Shown one piece after another: positions 7,833 to 14,654 of a stretch of DNA of 22,810 nt. Source of the DNA: CAYVBN01 sp964538565 (lineage in GTDB: Bacteria; Pseudomonadota; Alphaproteobacteria; Rhizobiales; Xanthobacteraceae); NCBI GenBank assembly GCA_964538565.1, contig CAZIGW010000094.1:1-22810 (forward strand). Direction: 5' to 3'. The position numbers and the translations under genes were made by a program. The notes beneath the pieces were generated by a model that saw only the letters and a list, made by a program, of their open reading frames with translations, was not told the origin of the DNA and searched no databases. Position 1 is the stretch's first letter; each line of letters begins with the position of its first letter.

Positions 7833-7860
7833 TTGGATGCCGGCACGTGCCGAAGGTTCC
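7833..7860 (-). promoter_or_regulatory. ECF-type promoter P2 for DUF4142-cupredoxin
   Basis: The minus strand reads GGAACC (7860-7855), 16 bases, then ATCCAA (7838-7833), with the start codon 44 bases further on. The first 12 bases, GGAACCTTCGGC, are identical to those in front of the sigma gene (P1) and the spacing is the same. That is what a sigma factor's own promoter and its target promoter look like. Confidence 0.6.
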
Positions 7861-7870
7861 CGCCGGGGGA

Positions 7871-8554
7871 TCAGCTTTTCAGCGCGAGGCGGGCCACCAC
7901 CACATCGGCCATGCGCTGGCAGCGCGCGCCATCGAACGGAAATGCGTCGAGCATCACCGGGCCGACGTGACGCTCGAGCGCGTCGCGCAACAGACGACGT
8001 GCGCGATGCAGCCGCGTCTTCACCGTCTCGGGACGCAGACCGAGGAGTTCCGCCGTTTCCTCGATGCTCATTTCCTCGATGACGCGGGCGACAAGCACGG
8101 TGCGGAATGCCTCGGGCAGGCCGTCGATCGCCTGCTCCAGCAGGGTTCGGATTTCTCGCTGTGCCATGTTGCGTTCGGGGTCCGGCGAATTGCTCGCGAG
8201 CGGGAACGGAATGATCTCGGCCGACGGTGTCAGTGTCTCGATCGAGACCCAGTCGTTCGTCCGCCGTCGCCGCCGCAGACGGCCGAGCGCCTCGTTGAGC
8301 ACGATGCGCGACACCCAGGTGGCGAAGCTCGACTCCGCGCGAAACTCGGAAAGACGCGTGAAAGCCCGCACGTAGGCTTCCTGCAGCACGTCCTCGGCTT
8401 CGGCGTCGTCGCGCACGACGCTGCGGGCGATGCGGAAGAGCCTGCGGTTGTAACGGCGGATGAGCGTGCGCACGGCCGCCTCGTCCTTTTGCCGGGCGAG
8501 CGCGAGCAGTTCGCCTTCGCCCGCTTCATCCAGTTTCTGCGCGTGATGCGCCAT
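7871..8554 (-). CDS. ECF sigma factor (RpoE-like, sigma-70 family)
   Basis: The 227-residue protein directs RNA polymerase to a specific promoter set. Region 2 spans about residues 30-98 (DDAEAEDVLQEAYVRAF, then SSFATWVSRIVLNEAL). Region 4 spans about 140-192 (LPEAFRTVLVARVIEEMSIE, with the helix-turn-helix AELLGLRPETVKTRLHRARR). A 35-residue C-terminal tail follows, containing FPFDGARCQRM (205-215); this is longer than a minimal ECF factor and resembles a tail I recall from Rhizobiales ECF proteins. ATG 8554 was chosen because GAGAGG lies nine bases upstream; an in-frame start at 8626 would place the promoter inside the gene. No anti-sigma or zinc-finger gene is adjacent. Promoter P1 in front matches P2 of the downstream operon, suggesting it activates itself and DUF4142-cupredoxin. 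Confidence 0.95.
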   Translation of the reverse strand: MAHHAQKLDEAGEGELLALARQKDEAAVRTLIRRYNRRLFRIARSVVRDDAEAEDVLQEAYVRAFTRLSEFRAESSFATWVSRIVLNEALGRLRRRRRTNDWVSIETLTPSAEIIPFPLASNSPDPERNMAQREIRTLLEQAIDGLPEAFRTVLVARVIEEMSIEETAELLGLRPETVKTRLHRARRLLRDALERHVGPVMLDAFPFDGARCQRMADVVVARLALKS

Positions 8555-8581
8555 GGTGATGGCCTCTCGTGGGATCTGCCT

Positions 8582-8609
8582 GTTGATGCGCCCGTCAGCC
8601 GAAGGTTCC
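8582..8609 (-). promoter_or_regulatory. ECF-type promoter P1 for the sigma gene
   Basis: The minus strand reads GGAACC (8609-8604), 16 bases, then ATCAAC (8587-8582), ending 27 bases before the ATG. It shares GGGAACCTTCGGC and the CATC(A/C)A element with P2 at identical spacing. Confidence 0.6.
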
Positions 8610-8838
8610 CGGGCCAGATTTCCCATCTTATTTCAAATGCTTAAATCGCTCCTTACGGCACCGCCGGGGCACGGGCGCGGCGCAATTCACCCGCCTGCCG
8701 GTCGGTCGTGGGCTCCGAGGCGGCCGGACGGCCCGCGGCGCTTGTCGCATAGGACTTTTGCGCGCGGCGCGGAACCCCGCGGCCGAGCGGCGGTTTGCTG
8801 CTCGGGAACGGGGAGAAGGCGTTCGCAAGGGACCGTCC

Positions 8839-9171
8839 ATGCCGAACATTCGCACCGACAACCAGCCCGTCACGCAGATCACCATCGTGGAAGCCGAGCC
8901 CGGCAAGCAGGACGAGGCCCTGTCCCTGATGCGCGAGCGGGCGCGCTTCATGGCCGGGCAGCCTGGCTTCGTGTCGATCAGCCTGCACCGCAGCCTCGAC
9001 GGGCGGCGGATCGTCAACTACGTCCAGTGGGAGAGCCGCGATCTGCTCGCGGCCGCGCACAAGTCGCCGGAATTCCGCAAGGAGTGGACCCGCTTCGACA
9101 GCCTTGCGGAGGAGATCGATCCTCACCTCTACGAGGTGGCGCAGATCATGGACAGCAGCGCCGTGCACTGA
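8839..9171 (+). CDS. antibiotic biosynthesis monooxygenase (ABM) fold protein
   Basis: The 110-residue protein is a single dimeric alpha/beta-barrel ABM domain (Pfam PF03992 type). Visible family features are TQITIVEAEPGKQDEALSLM, then FMAGQPGFVSISLHRSLDG and YVQWESRDLLAAAHKSPEF. Members include small quinol-forming oxygenases, haem-degrading enzymes and stress proteins; nothing here shows which substrate is used, and the family name does not mean antibiotic synthesis. ATG 8839 is preceded by AAGGGA at a good distance. It is one of only two plus-strand protein genes in the window. It is divergent from the ECF sigma gene and convergent with the CAP-domain gene. A possible ECF/EcfG-like element (GGAACC 8771-8776, GTTTGC 8793-8798) lies upstream but is weak. 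Confidence 0.88.
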   Translation: MPNIRTDNQPVTQITIVEAEPGKQDEALSLMRERARFMAGQPGFVSISLHRSLDGRRIVNYVQWESRDLLAAAHKSPEFRKEWTRFDSLAEEIDPHLYEVAQIMDSSAVH

Positions 9172-9211
9172 AGCTGCGGCGCGGGCTGTGCGTTCCAGCG
9201 CGCCGCGGCTT
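9171..9211. terminator. bidirectional terminator shared by two convergent genes
   Basis: AAGCTGCGGCGCG (9171-9183) pairs with CGCGCCGCGGCTT (9199-9211) over 13 positions, one being a G-U or A-C mismatch depending on the strand, around a 15-base loop. The arms begin and end with A/T runs. Each arm overlaps the final base of a stop codon: the ABM gene's TGA on the plus strand and the CAP gene's TGA on the minus strand. Confidence 0.65.
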
Positions 9212-9777
9212 CAGAGCGCCTGCGGGGGGCGGATGGGCGCCGGTGGCACGGGGTGCGTACTCTTCTTCGTCGGCGGCAACGGCGTCTTGACCTCGCGGGC
9301 GGAGGCGGCGCGCAGGCGCGGAACCGGCCGGTGCTCGGTGTCCGGAGCCGCGAGGATCAGCGTCCAGAACATCCGATACTTCGACTGCGGAGCGTTGGCC
9401 GAGGCGATGCCGATGCGGGTGACGCCCTTGCGCAGCAGATTGGCATTGTGGCCGGGTGAGCGCTTCCAGATATCGAGCGCGGAGGAGAACGTCACCATTC
9501 CGGCGGCGATGTTCTCGCACGCGATGCTCGGATCGTAGCGGACGATGCGCGCCGCGAACGGCTTGTCGACGTCGTGCTCGAGCACGCCGGCCCGCGCCAT
9601 CGCGCGCGCCTGCTCGGCGGCGAGCTGCATCAGCTTCGGGTCAACCTTGACCGCGGGAAGGCCGTGCTGCTCGCGATATTTCGAGATCGCGCTCTGCGCC
9701 GTGCCGGCGAGATCCGCGGCCGCCGCCGCGCCGACCGACACGAGCAGCAGCAAGACAGTCCCGATCGTCCTTTTCAT
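9211..9777 (-). CDS. secreted CAP-domain (SCP/PR-1-like) protein
   Basis: The 188-residue protein has a clear signal peptide (MKRTIGTVLLLLVSVGAAAA, residues 1-20). A CAP domain follows at ~28-145 with AISKYREQHGLPAVKVDPKL, and the residues that line the CAP cleft: H68 (VLEHD), E88 (ACENIA) and H110 (SPGHNANLL). The C-terminal ~40 residues are Pro/Lys/Arg-rich and look disordered. Bacterial CAP proteins are exported, and their functions are mostly unknown. The start at ATG 9777 was chosen from the signal peptide and the GGGGAC upstream; in-frame codons further upstream read through non-coding sequence. It converges with the ABM gene. Confidence 0.9.
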   Translation of the reverse strand: MKRTIGTVLLLLVSVGAAAAADLAGTAQSAISKYREQHGLPAVKVDPKLMQLAAEQARAMARAGVLEHDVDKPFAARIVRYDPSIACENIAAGMVTFSSALDIWKRSPGHNANLLRKGVTRIGIASANAPQSKYRMFWTLILAAPDTEHRPVPRLRAASAREVKTPLPPTKKSTHPVPPAPIRPPQAL

Positions 9778-9851
9778 CCCCGCGTCCCCGTTTGCCGGAT
9801 GGCCGGCGGCCCCAAGTTCCTGAAAACGGACGGAATTTTCAACAAGTTTTT

Positions 9852-9877
9852 CCGGCGCGACGGACCGGCGCGACGGA
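9852..9877. repeat. 13-bp perfect tandem duplication
   Basis: CCGGCGCGACGGA occurs twice in direct succession (9852-9864 and 9865-9877), just before the decarboxylase-like remnant. It looks like a small slippage duplication. Confidence 0.75.
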
Positions 9878-9911
9878 CCGCCGCCGCGGGCCGGCCGGCC
9901 TCGGCGGCACG

Positions 9912-10022
9912 CCCCTGATCGAGCTTGTGGCCGCAATCGGCTTCCACACGATGGTCGCGGTGACGCTGAACGTGTTCGACGCGCCGGTTCCGGGCGGCGA
10001 GCGACCGCTGAGGGTCGAATAG
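9912..10022 (+). pseudogene. C-terminal remnant of a carboxymuconolactone decarboxylase-like gene
   Basis: The last 36 codons before the TAG at 10020-10022 read as protein-like sequence: PLIELVAAIGFHTMVAVTLN followed by VFDAPVPGGERPLRVE. This resembles the C-terminal helix and tail I recall from carboxymuconolactone decarboxylase/AhpD-like proteins (V-x-L-V-A-L-x-G-Y-Y-x-M-V-A-M-T-L-N-A-F). Nothing upstream in the same frame looks like the rest of such a protein; instead there is a tandem duplication and low-complexity Arg/Pro/Gly codons. I infer an eroded gene end, opposite in strand to its neighbours. The family assignment is from pattern memory only. Confidence 0.5.
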
Positions 10023-10048
10023 CGAGGCATCGCCTGCGGCCGGTGGCG

Positions 10049-11176
10049 CTACTCGCCGGCGGCCGCGGTCTTGCCGCCGCTGCTGCCCAAGGCGCGCAGG
10101 CGCGTTTTCTGGCCGTCGGTGAGCGAGTCGTAGAACGCGCCGAGCGGCCTGCTCATGATCGCGACCGCATAGAAGAGCGCGTTGAGCCGCGCCGATTCGG
10201 CGTCGAGGCGCGCGATCGGCGTTGCCGCGGCTGTCGGCGGACAGGACGCGGCGAGAAACTGCCCCATCTTGACCGCGATCTGGCGCAGCGCCTCCAGCGC
10301 GACACGCTGTTCCTGTGTGGGCTGCAACGCGCGGTCGATCTGATCGCCCGGCCACGCCACGGCGGCCGTCGGCGCGCCGCACAAGGGCGGACGATCAATG
10401 GGTGCGCTCGGCTGCGCCGCCGCGCTCGCCGGCGTGGCGCGCGACTCCTCCTGCGCCTTGGCGCCGTTCAGCCGGGCTTTCTGCGCCTCGTCGAGTGAGC
10501 CGTAGAAGTCCTCGAGCGGATGATGAATGATCAGCAAGGCCTGCCGCATGTCGAGGATACGGTCGGCGATGAGACGCAGACGCTTCGGCGGTGTCGACAG
10601 ATCCGCGGCGCAGGTCGCCTGTACCCGGGCGTAGGCTCTCGCCAGCGCGTCGCGCAGACGGTCCAGCTTCTGTTTCTGTGCGGCCGTGAGCTCGAGCGCC
10701 GATTCGATTCGCTGCGCGGACGCGGCGGCGGCGCGAGACGCGGCATCGCCGGACTTTCCGGTGCACCGCTCGTCTTCGTTCGCTTTGTCCGTGCGCAGGA
10801 AGACGCCGTCGAGGATATCGCCGTAGTCGTGACCCCAGAACCGAGCGCTCTCGTTCTGCCACACGACCGGTTCGACCAGATCGTCGTAGGCCGCGGGCCA
10901 GAACGCCGCGGCGGCTGCCGCCGCCGCTGGCGCGCTGGGTGCCACCGGCGCGGTGCGGGCCACGCGGTCGCTTGTCTGCGCAGGTTTCGTGCGGCTGGCG
11001 CGGCTCGCGTGACCGCGATGGTGGCGGGCACGATGTCCGAAGTGCGGGCGGCCGAACATCATGCGCAGCGGAGCGGCGACGAGCCCCGGGATCGACAACG
11101 AGCGCGCGGCGCCCGGTTCGGGTGCAAGCACCGCCGCCGCCAGCGTGCAGATCAAAAGCGCCCTCGCGTGCCGCAT
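10049..11176 (-). CDS. periplasmic LTxxQ-motif protein with two Spy/CpxP-like repeats
   Basis: The 375-residue protein has a signal peptide (residues 1-24, LLICTLAAAVLAPEPGAARS). A His/Arg- and Ala-rich linker follows to about residue 92. Then come two helical repeats of the LTxxQ (Spy/CpxP-like) type, each bracketed by motifs: LTAAQ (163-167) with LDEAQ (228-232), and LQPTQ (285-289) with LTDGQ (352-356). Between them the repeats match loosely, for example ILDMRQALLIIHHPLEDFYG and AVAIMSRPLGAFYD. Spy and CpxP are single-repeat periplasmic chaperones or stress sensors; a chaperone role here is inferred. Cysteines at 138, 189, 266 and 312 could form disulfides. AGGAGG lies close upstream of ATG 11176. 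Confidence 0.85.
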   Translation of the reverse strand: MRHARALLICTLAAAVLAPEPGAARSLSIPGLVAAPLRMMFGRPHFGHRARHHRGHASRASRTKPAQTSDRVARTAPVAPSAPAAAAAAAAFWPAAYDDLVEPVVWQNESARFWGHDYGDILDGVFLRTDKANEDERCTGKSGDAASRAAAASAQRIESALELTAAQKQKLDRLRDALARAYARVQATCAADLSTPPKRLRLIADRILDMRQALLIIHHPLEDFYGSLDEAQKARLNGAKAQEESRATPASAAAQPSAPIDRPPLCGAPTAAVAWPGDQIDRALQPTQEQRVALEALRQIAVKMGQFLAASCPPTAAATPIARLDAESARLNALFYAVAIMSRPLGAFYDSLTDGQKTRLRALGSSGGKTAAAGE

Positions 11177-11233
11177 GACCTCCTCAGCGTTCGCGAAACG
11201 TCAATCCTGCGACCGATCACACGTCCGAACATC

Positions 11234-11261
11234 GGAACCCGCAAGCGGGTCCGCGGGTTCC
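11234..11261 (-). terminator. hairpin downstream of the pirin gene
   Basis: GGAACCCGC (11234-11242) pairs with GCGGGTTCC (11253-11261) around a 10-base loop, 29 bases after the pirin stop on the minus strand. An alternative shorter stem, ACCCGC-AA-GCGGGT, uses the same left arm. There is no T-tract. Confidence 0.45.
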
Positions 11262-11290
11262 CGCATGCCTTGCGCGCAGTGCCGCCGCCC

Positions 11291-12208
11291 TCACGCCTCC
11301 GGCAACGGAATGAACTCGCTCTCGCCCGGAACGCTGTCGAAACGGCCGAGTTTCCAGTCGGCCTTCGCCTGCTCGATCCGTTCCTTGCGCGAGGAGACGA
11401 AATTCCACCAGATGTGCCGCGGTCCGTCCATCGCGGCGCCGCCGACGAGCGCCAGCCGGGACGGCCCGACGGCGGTCACGGTAATCTGGTCGCCGGGCCT
11501 GAAGACGAGCAGGCGCCCGGCGGCGAACCGATCGCCCAGGATGTCGATCTCCCCCTCCACGATGTAGATGGCGCGCTCTTCCGTCGCGGGGTCGAACGGA
11601 AGCTTGGCGCCCGCCTCGAGCACGACGTCGGCGAAGATCGTGTCCGATGCGGTCACGACCGGCGACTTCAGGCCAAAGAGCGAGCCCGCGACGACGCGGA
11701 TCGTCTTGCCTTCGCCCGTCACGACCGGCAGCGCCGAGGACTCGTGATGCGCGAAGCTCGCCGGACCTTCTTCGCTCTCCTTCGGCAGCGCCACCCAGCA
11801 CTGCAGGCCATGCAGCGGTTCGCCGGCGACGCGATGATCGGGCGCGGTGCGTTCGGAGTGTGTGATGCCGCCGCCGGCGCTCATCCAGTTGACCGCGCCC
11901 GGCCGGATCGGCGCGACAGTGCCGAGGCTGTCGCGATGGATGATCTCGCCCGCGAACAGATAGGTGACGGTCGCGAGTCCGATGTGCGGATGCGGTCGCA
12001 CGTCGATCCCCTGGCCGGCGCGGAATTCGGCCGGCCCCATGTGATCGAGGAAGATGAACGGACCGACCATGCGCCGGCGCGTCGAGGGCAGCGCGCGCCG
12101 CACGCTGAAGCCGCCGAGATCGCTCGTGCGCGGGACGATCACCTGCGCGACGGCATCGCAGGCCGGAGTGTCACCGGGGGCGGGGTCCTGGGCCGGAAAG
12201 AAGCTCAT
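11291..12208 (-). CDS. pirin family protein
   Basis: The 305-residue bicupin has the pirin N-terminal signature: VRRALPSTRRRMVGPFIFLD, then RPHPHIGLATVTYLFAGE and MSAGGGITHSER. The metal site is intact: H73, H75, H117 and E119. The C-terminal cupin follows (residues ~190-290, AIYIVEGEIDILGDRF and IWWNFVSSRKERIEQAKADW). Pirins bind iron; some have quercetin dioxygenase activity and others act in redox-linked regulation, and sequence alone does not say which applies here. It stands alone, with a hairpin after it and 168 bases from xseB. Confidence 0.94.
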   Translation of the reverse strand: MSFFPAQDPAPGDTPACDAVAQVIVPRTSDLGGFSVRRALPSTRRRMVGPFIFLDHMGPAEFRAGQGIDVRPHPHIGLATVTYLFAGEIIHRDSLGTVAPIRPGAVNWMSAGGGITHSERTAPDHRVAGEPLHGLQCWVALPKESEEGPASFAHHESSALPVVTGEGKTIRVVAGSLFGLKSPVVTASDTIFADVVLEAGAKLPFDPATEERAIYIVEGEIDILGDRFAAGRLLVFRPGDQITVTAVGPSRLALVGGAAMDGPRHIWWNFVSSRKERIEQAKADWKLGRFDSVPGESEFIPLPEA

Positions 12209-12376
12209 CGGGCTCTCGCTTTCGAATCGGGCCGCGGCGTCAGGCTGTCGGAACTCTGTGGTGCTTTGTTGTCACAGAACGACGCCGGCGGCGCGCGTCT
12301 GGCTGCTGCCGATCGACGCAGATCCCGCATGGGCGCCGGCCGCGTCGCAGGCGACGGCTACTCCGCAATGCGGCGG

Positions 12377-12628
12377 TCAGCCGACGTCGAGCGGCTCGGT
12401 CCCGGTCGGCTTGCCCGAGGCGTCGAGCGTGATCTTCTCGACGCGCGCCTCGGCCTGGCGCAGCAGCTCCTCGCAACGCCGCTTGAGCGCCTCGCCGCGT
12501 TCGTAGATGGCGACCGACTCCTCGAGCGGCACCTTGCCCTCCTCGAGCCGCTTGACGATGGTTTCAAGTTCCTCGATCGCCCGCTCGAACGACAATCCCT
12601 TCACGTCGGCGTGGTTCTTGTCCGCCAT
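12377..12628 (-). CDS. xseB: exodeoxyribonuclease VII small subunit
   Basis: The 83-residue protein matches XseB in length and sequence: LSFERAIEELETIVKRLEEG, then VPLEESVAIYERGEALKRRC. XseB forms a helical hairpin that binds several copies to each XseA subunit; exonuclease VII degrades single-stranded DNA to oligonucleotides. xseA is not in the window, as is usual. AGGGTG lies before ATG 12628. In many Rhizobiales the next gene downstream is dxs, but here a pirin gene follows. Confidence 0.95.
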   Translation of the reverse strand: MADKNHADVKGLSFERAIEELETIVKRLEEGKVPLEESVAIYERGEALKRRCEELLRQAEARVEKITLDASGKPTGTEPLDVG

Positions 12629-12642
12629 CTGACACCCTGACG

Positions 12643-12658
12643 GCGCGGCGTGCCGCGC
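12643..12658 (-). other. small hairpin in front of xseB
   Basis: GCGCGGC (12643-12649) pairs with GCCGCGC (12652-12658) around GT, or a four-base loop if the closing pair opens. It lies between the deacetylase stop and the xseB start and may act as a weak terminator or leader structure. Confidence 0.35.
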
Positions 12659-12732
12659 ACGGTCCCTTGTTCGAGAGCTATCCTATTGGATCTGTTCGGC
12701 GTTTTTACCGCCCCGCGGCCGTTCTCCACAAG

Positions 12733-13662
12733 TCAGCCGCGCATCAGCGCCAGCACGTGGGCGGCGGCCGAATGCGCAAGCCCTTCGAGGTCGTAGCCGC
12801 CCTCCAGCACCGAGACAATGCGTCCGCCGGCGCTCTGGTCGGCGATCTCCATGATCTTGCGGGTCGCCCAGGCGAAGTCGGGCTCCGTGAGGTTGAGGTT
12901 GGCGAGCGGGTCGCGCGTGTGCGCGTCGAAGCCCGCGGAAATCACCATGAAATCGGGCTTGAACCCGCGCAGCCGCGGAAGGATCCGGGCTTCGAACGCC
13001 GCGCGGAACGCCTCGCCGCCGTCGCCCGCCCGCAGCGGCGCGTTGACGATGTTGTCGTGCTCGCCGCGTTCGCCGACCGCGCCCGTACCGGGATAGAGCG
13101 GCATCTCGTGGGTCGAGCAGTACATGACGGTCGCATCGGACCAGAAGATCTCCTGGGTGCCGTTGCCGTGGTGAACGTCGAAGTCGACCACGGCCACCCG
13201 ATCGACTCCGTGCTGCTTCTGTGCGTAGCGGGCGGCGATCGCGGCGGTGTTGAACAGGCAGAACCCCATTGGCACGGCGGTCTCCGCGTGGTGACCGGGC
13301 GGCCGGACGGCGCAGAAGGCATTTTGCGCCTTGCCGGCCATCACCTCGTCGACGGCCAGAGCCGCGCTGCCGACGGCGCGCAGCGCCGCCTCGAAGCTGC
13401 CGGGCGACATCGACGTATCGGCGTCGAGCCGCACAAGGCCTTCGCTCGGCGCCGCCTCCTGGATCGCCTCGATGTAGTCGCGTGGATGACAGAGCGCGAT
13501 CGTGTCGAGCGCGGCGGCGGGCGCCATTTCGCGCGCGAGCGTGTGGAAGCGCTCGCCCTCGAGCACCCGCTCGATCGCGCGCAGGCGGTCGGGCCGTTCG
13601 GGGTGGCCGAGCGGGGGCTGATGTTCGAGGCAGGCCGGATGCGTGACATACAGGGTCGACAT
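12733..13662 (-). CDS. histone deacetylase family protein (zinc amidohydrolase)
   Basis: The 309-residue product is a bacterial class II HDAC/acetylpolyamine amidohydrolase-like enzyme. Its core is intact: HPERPDRL near the start, the catalytic His pair in RPPGHHAE (H124, H125), the zinc ligands D162 and H164 in VVDFDVHHGNGTQE and D246 in ISAGFDAH, and the transition-state Tyr in LEGGYDLEGL (Y290). Bacterial members remove acetyl groups from polyamines, lysines or small amides; the substrate here is unknown. It is followed by xseB on the same strand, an arrangement also common in Rhizobiales. A palindromic repeat separates it from the SDR gene upstream. Confidence 0.94.
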   Translation of the reverse strand: MSTLYVTHPACLEHQPPLGHPERPDRLRAIERVLEGERFHTLAREMAPAAALDTIALCHPRDYIEAIQEAAPSEGLVRLDADTSMSPGSFEAALRAVGSAALAVDEVMAGKAQNAFCAVRPPGHHAETAVPMGFCLFNTAAIAARYAQKQHGVDRVAVVDFDVHHGNGTQEIFWSDATVMYCSTHEMPLYPGTGAVGERGEHDNIVNAPLRAGDGGEAFRAAFEARILPRLRGFKPDFMVISAGFDAHTRDPLANLNLTEPDFAWATRKIMEIADQSAGGRIVSVLEGGYDLEGLAHSAAAHVLALMRG

Positions 13663-13699
13663 GATGCGCTCGACGTTCGGGCTCGATGGAAGCTCTTAG

Positions 13700-13765
13700 A
13701 GCATGATCCCGAAAAGTGGTCACCGGTTTTCGGACGAGATCATGCGCCAAGCGGGCATGATCCCG
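13700..13765. repeat. Rhizobiales-type palindromic repeat with a second partial copy
   Basis: GCATGATC (13701-13708) pairs with GATCATGC (13738-13745) and CCGAAAA (13709-13715) with TTTTCGG (13727-13733); ACGA is unpaired on one side. This GCATGATCCCGAAAAGTGG...CCGGTTTTCGG form is a dispersed intergenic palindrome that I recall as abundant in Bradyrhizobium and relatives. A second partial left arm, GCATGATCCCG, lies at 13755-13765. Confidence 0.8.
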
Positions 13766-13773
13766 GCCGCGCG

Positions 13774-14640
13774 TCACGGCTTGGCGGCGAGGCTCACGCC
13801 GGACGGCGGCGGCACGCTGTCCGGGACGAAGAAGTCGGGTGCGAGCGGCTGGCTCGGATCGACCCGATAGCGGTAGAAATCGGTGACGCCTTCGGCGGCG
13901 AGGAAACTGTCGTCGATGAGGAAGCGGCCGGTAAAGCTGCGTGCGTCCTTGGCGAAGATGCGGCAGGCGGCGTCCGCCATGATCTCCGGGCTGCGCGAGC
14001 GGCGCATCATCGCCTCGCCGCCGAGCAGGTTCGCGATCGCGGCCGTGGCGATCGTGGTGCGCGGCCACAGCGTGTTGACGGCGATGCCGCGCGGCCGCAA
14101 CTCGCCGGCGAGGCCGAGCGCGACGAGGCTCATGCCGAACTTGGCGACCGAATAGGCGGTGTGCGGGGCAAACCATTTCTCCTGCAGGTCGAGCGGCGGC
14201 GAGATCATCAGGATGTGCGGGTTGTCGGCCCTGGCGAGATGCGCGATCGCGTATTTCGACGCCATGAAGGTGCCGCGCGTGTTGACCTGATGCATCAGGT
14301 CGAAGCGGCGCATCTGCGTCTCGGCGACCGGCGTGAGCGCAATGGCGCTGGCGTTGTTGACGAGGATGTCGATGCCGCCGAAGGCCGCGACGGTCCGGTC
14401 GATGGCGCTGCGCACGGAGGTCTCCTCGCGCACGTCCGTCACGAGCGGCAGCGCGCGTCCGCCCGCCTGCTCGATCTGCGCCGCCGCCGTGTGGATCGTG
14501 CCCGGCAGCCTGGGATGCGGCCTGTCGGTCTTGGCGGCGACCGCGATGTTGGCGCCCTGGCGCGCCGCCGCGAGCGCGATGGCGAGGCCGATGCCGCGCG
14601 AAGCGCCGGTGATGAACAGCGTTTTTCCGGCCAGCGACAT
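13774..14640 (-). CDS. HSDL2-like short-chain dehydrogenase/reductase
   Basis: The 288-residue protein is a classical-type SDR. The nucleotide-binding motif is TGASRGIG (11-18), with NNAS at 95-98, and the catalytic residues are S147 (MISPPLDL), Y163 and K167 (YSVAK). The ISPPL sequence and AHTAYSVAKFGM context are typical of the hydroxysteroid dehydrogenase-like protein 2 (HSDL2) branch, thought to act on acyl or fatty substrates, rather than the FabG branch. It lacks the C-terminal SCP2 domain of animal HSDL2. The start at ATG 14640 has GGAGG five bases upstream; longer readings overlap the acyl-CoA dehydrogenase gene, whose stop is 14 bases upstream. The two genes are probably one transcript for acyl-CoA metabolism. 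Confidence 0.92.
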   Translation of the reverse strand: MSLAGKTLFITGASRGIGLAIALAAARQGANIAVAAKTDRPHPRLPGTIHTAAAQIEQAGGRALPLVTDVREETSVRSAIDRTVAAFGGIDILVNNASAIALTPVAETQMRRFDLMHQVNTRGTFMASKYAIAHLARADNPHILMISPPLDLQEKWFAPHTAYSVAKFGMSLVALGLAGELRPRGIAVNTLWPRTTIATAAIANLLGGEAMMRRSRSPEIMADAACRIFAKDARSFTGRFLIDDSFLAAEGVTDFYRYRVDPSQPLAPDFFVPDSVPPPSGVSLAAKP

Positions 14641-14654
14641 CGGACCTCCGCGGC

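Noticed and set aside
8771..8798. ECF/EcfG-like promoter before the ABM gene (GGAACC-N16-GTTTGC)
   Set aside because: The -35-like box matches but the -10 fits neither the P1/P2 pair nor CGTT; kept only as a remark.
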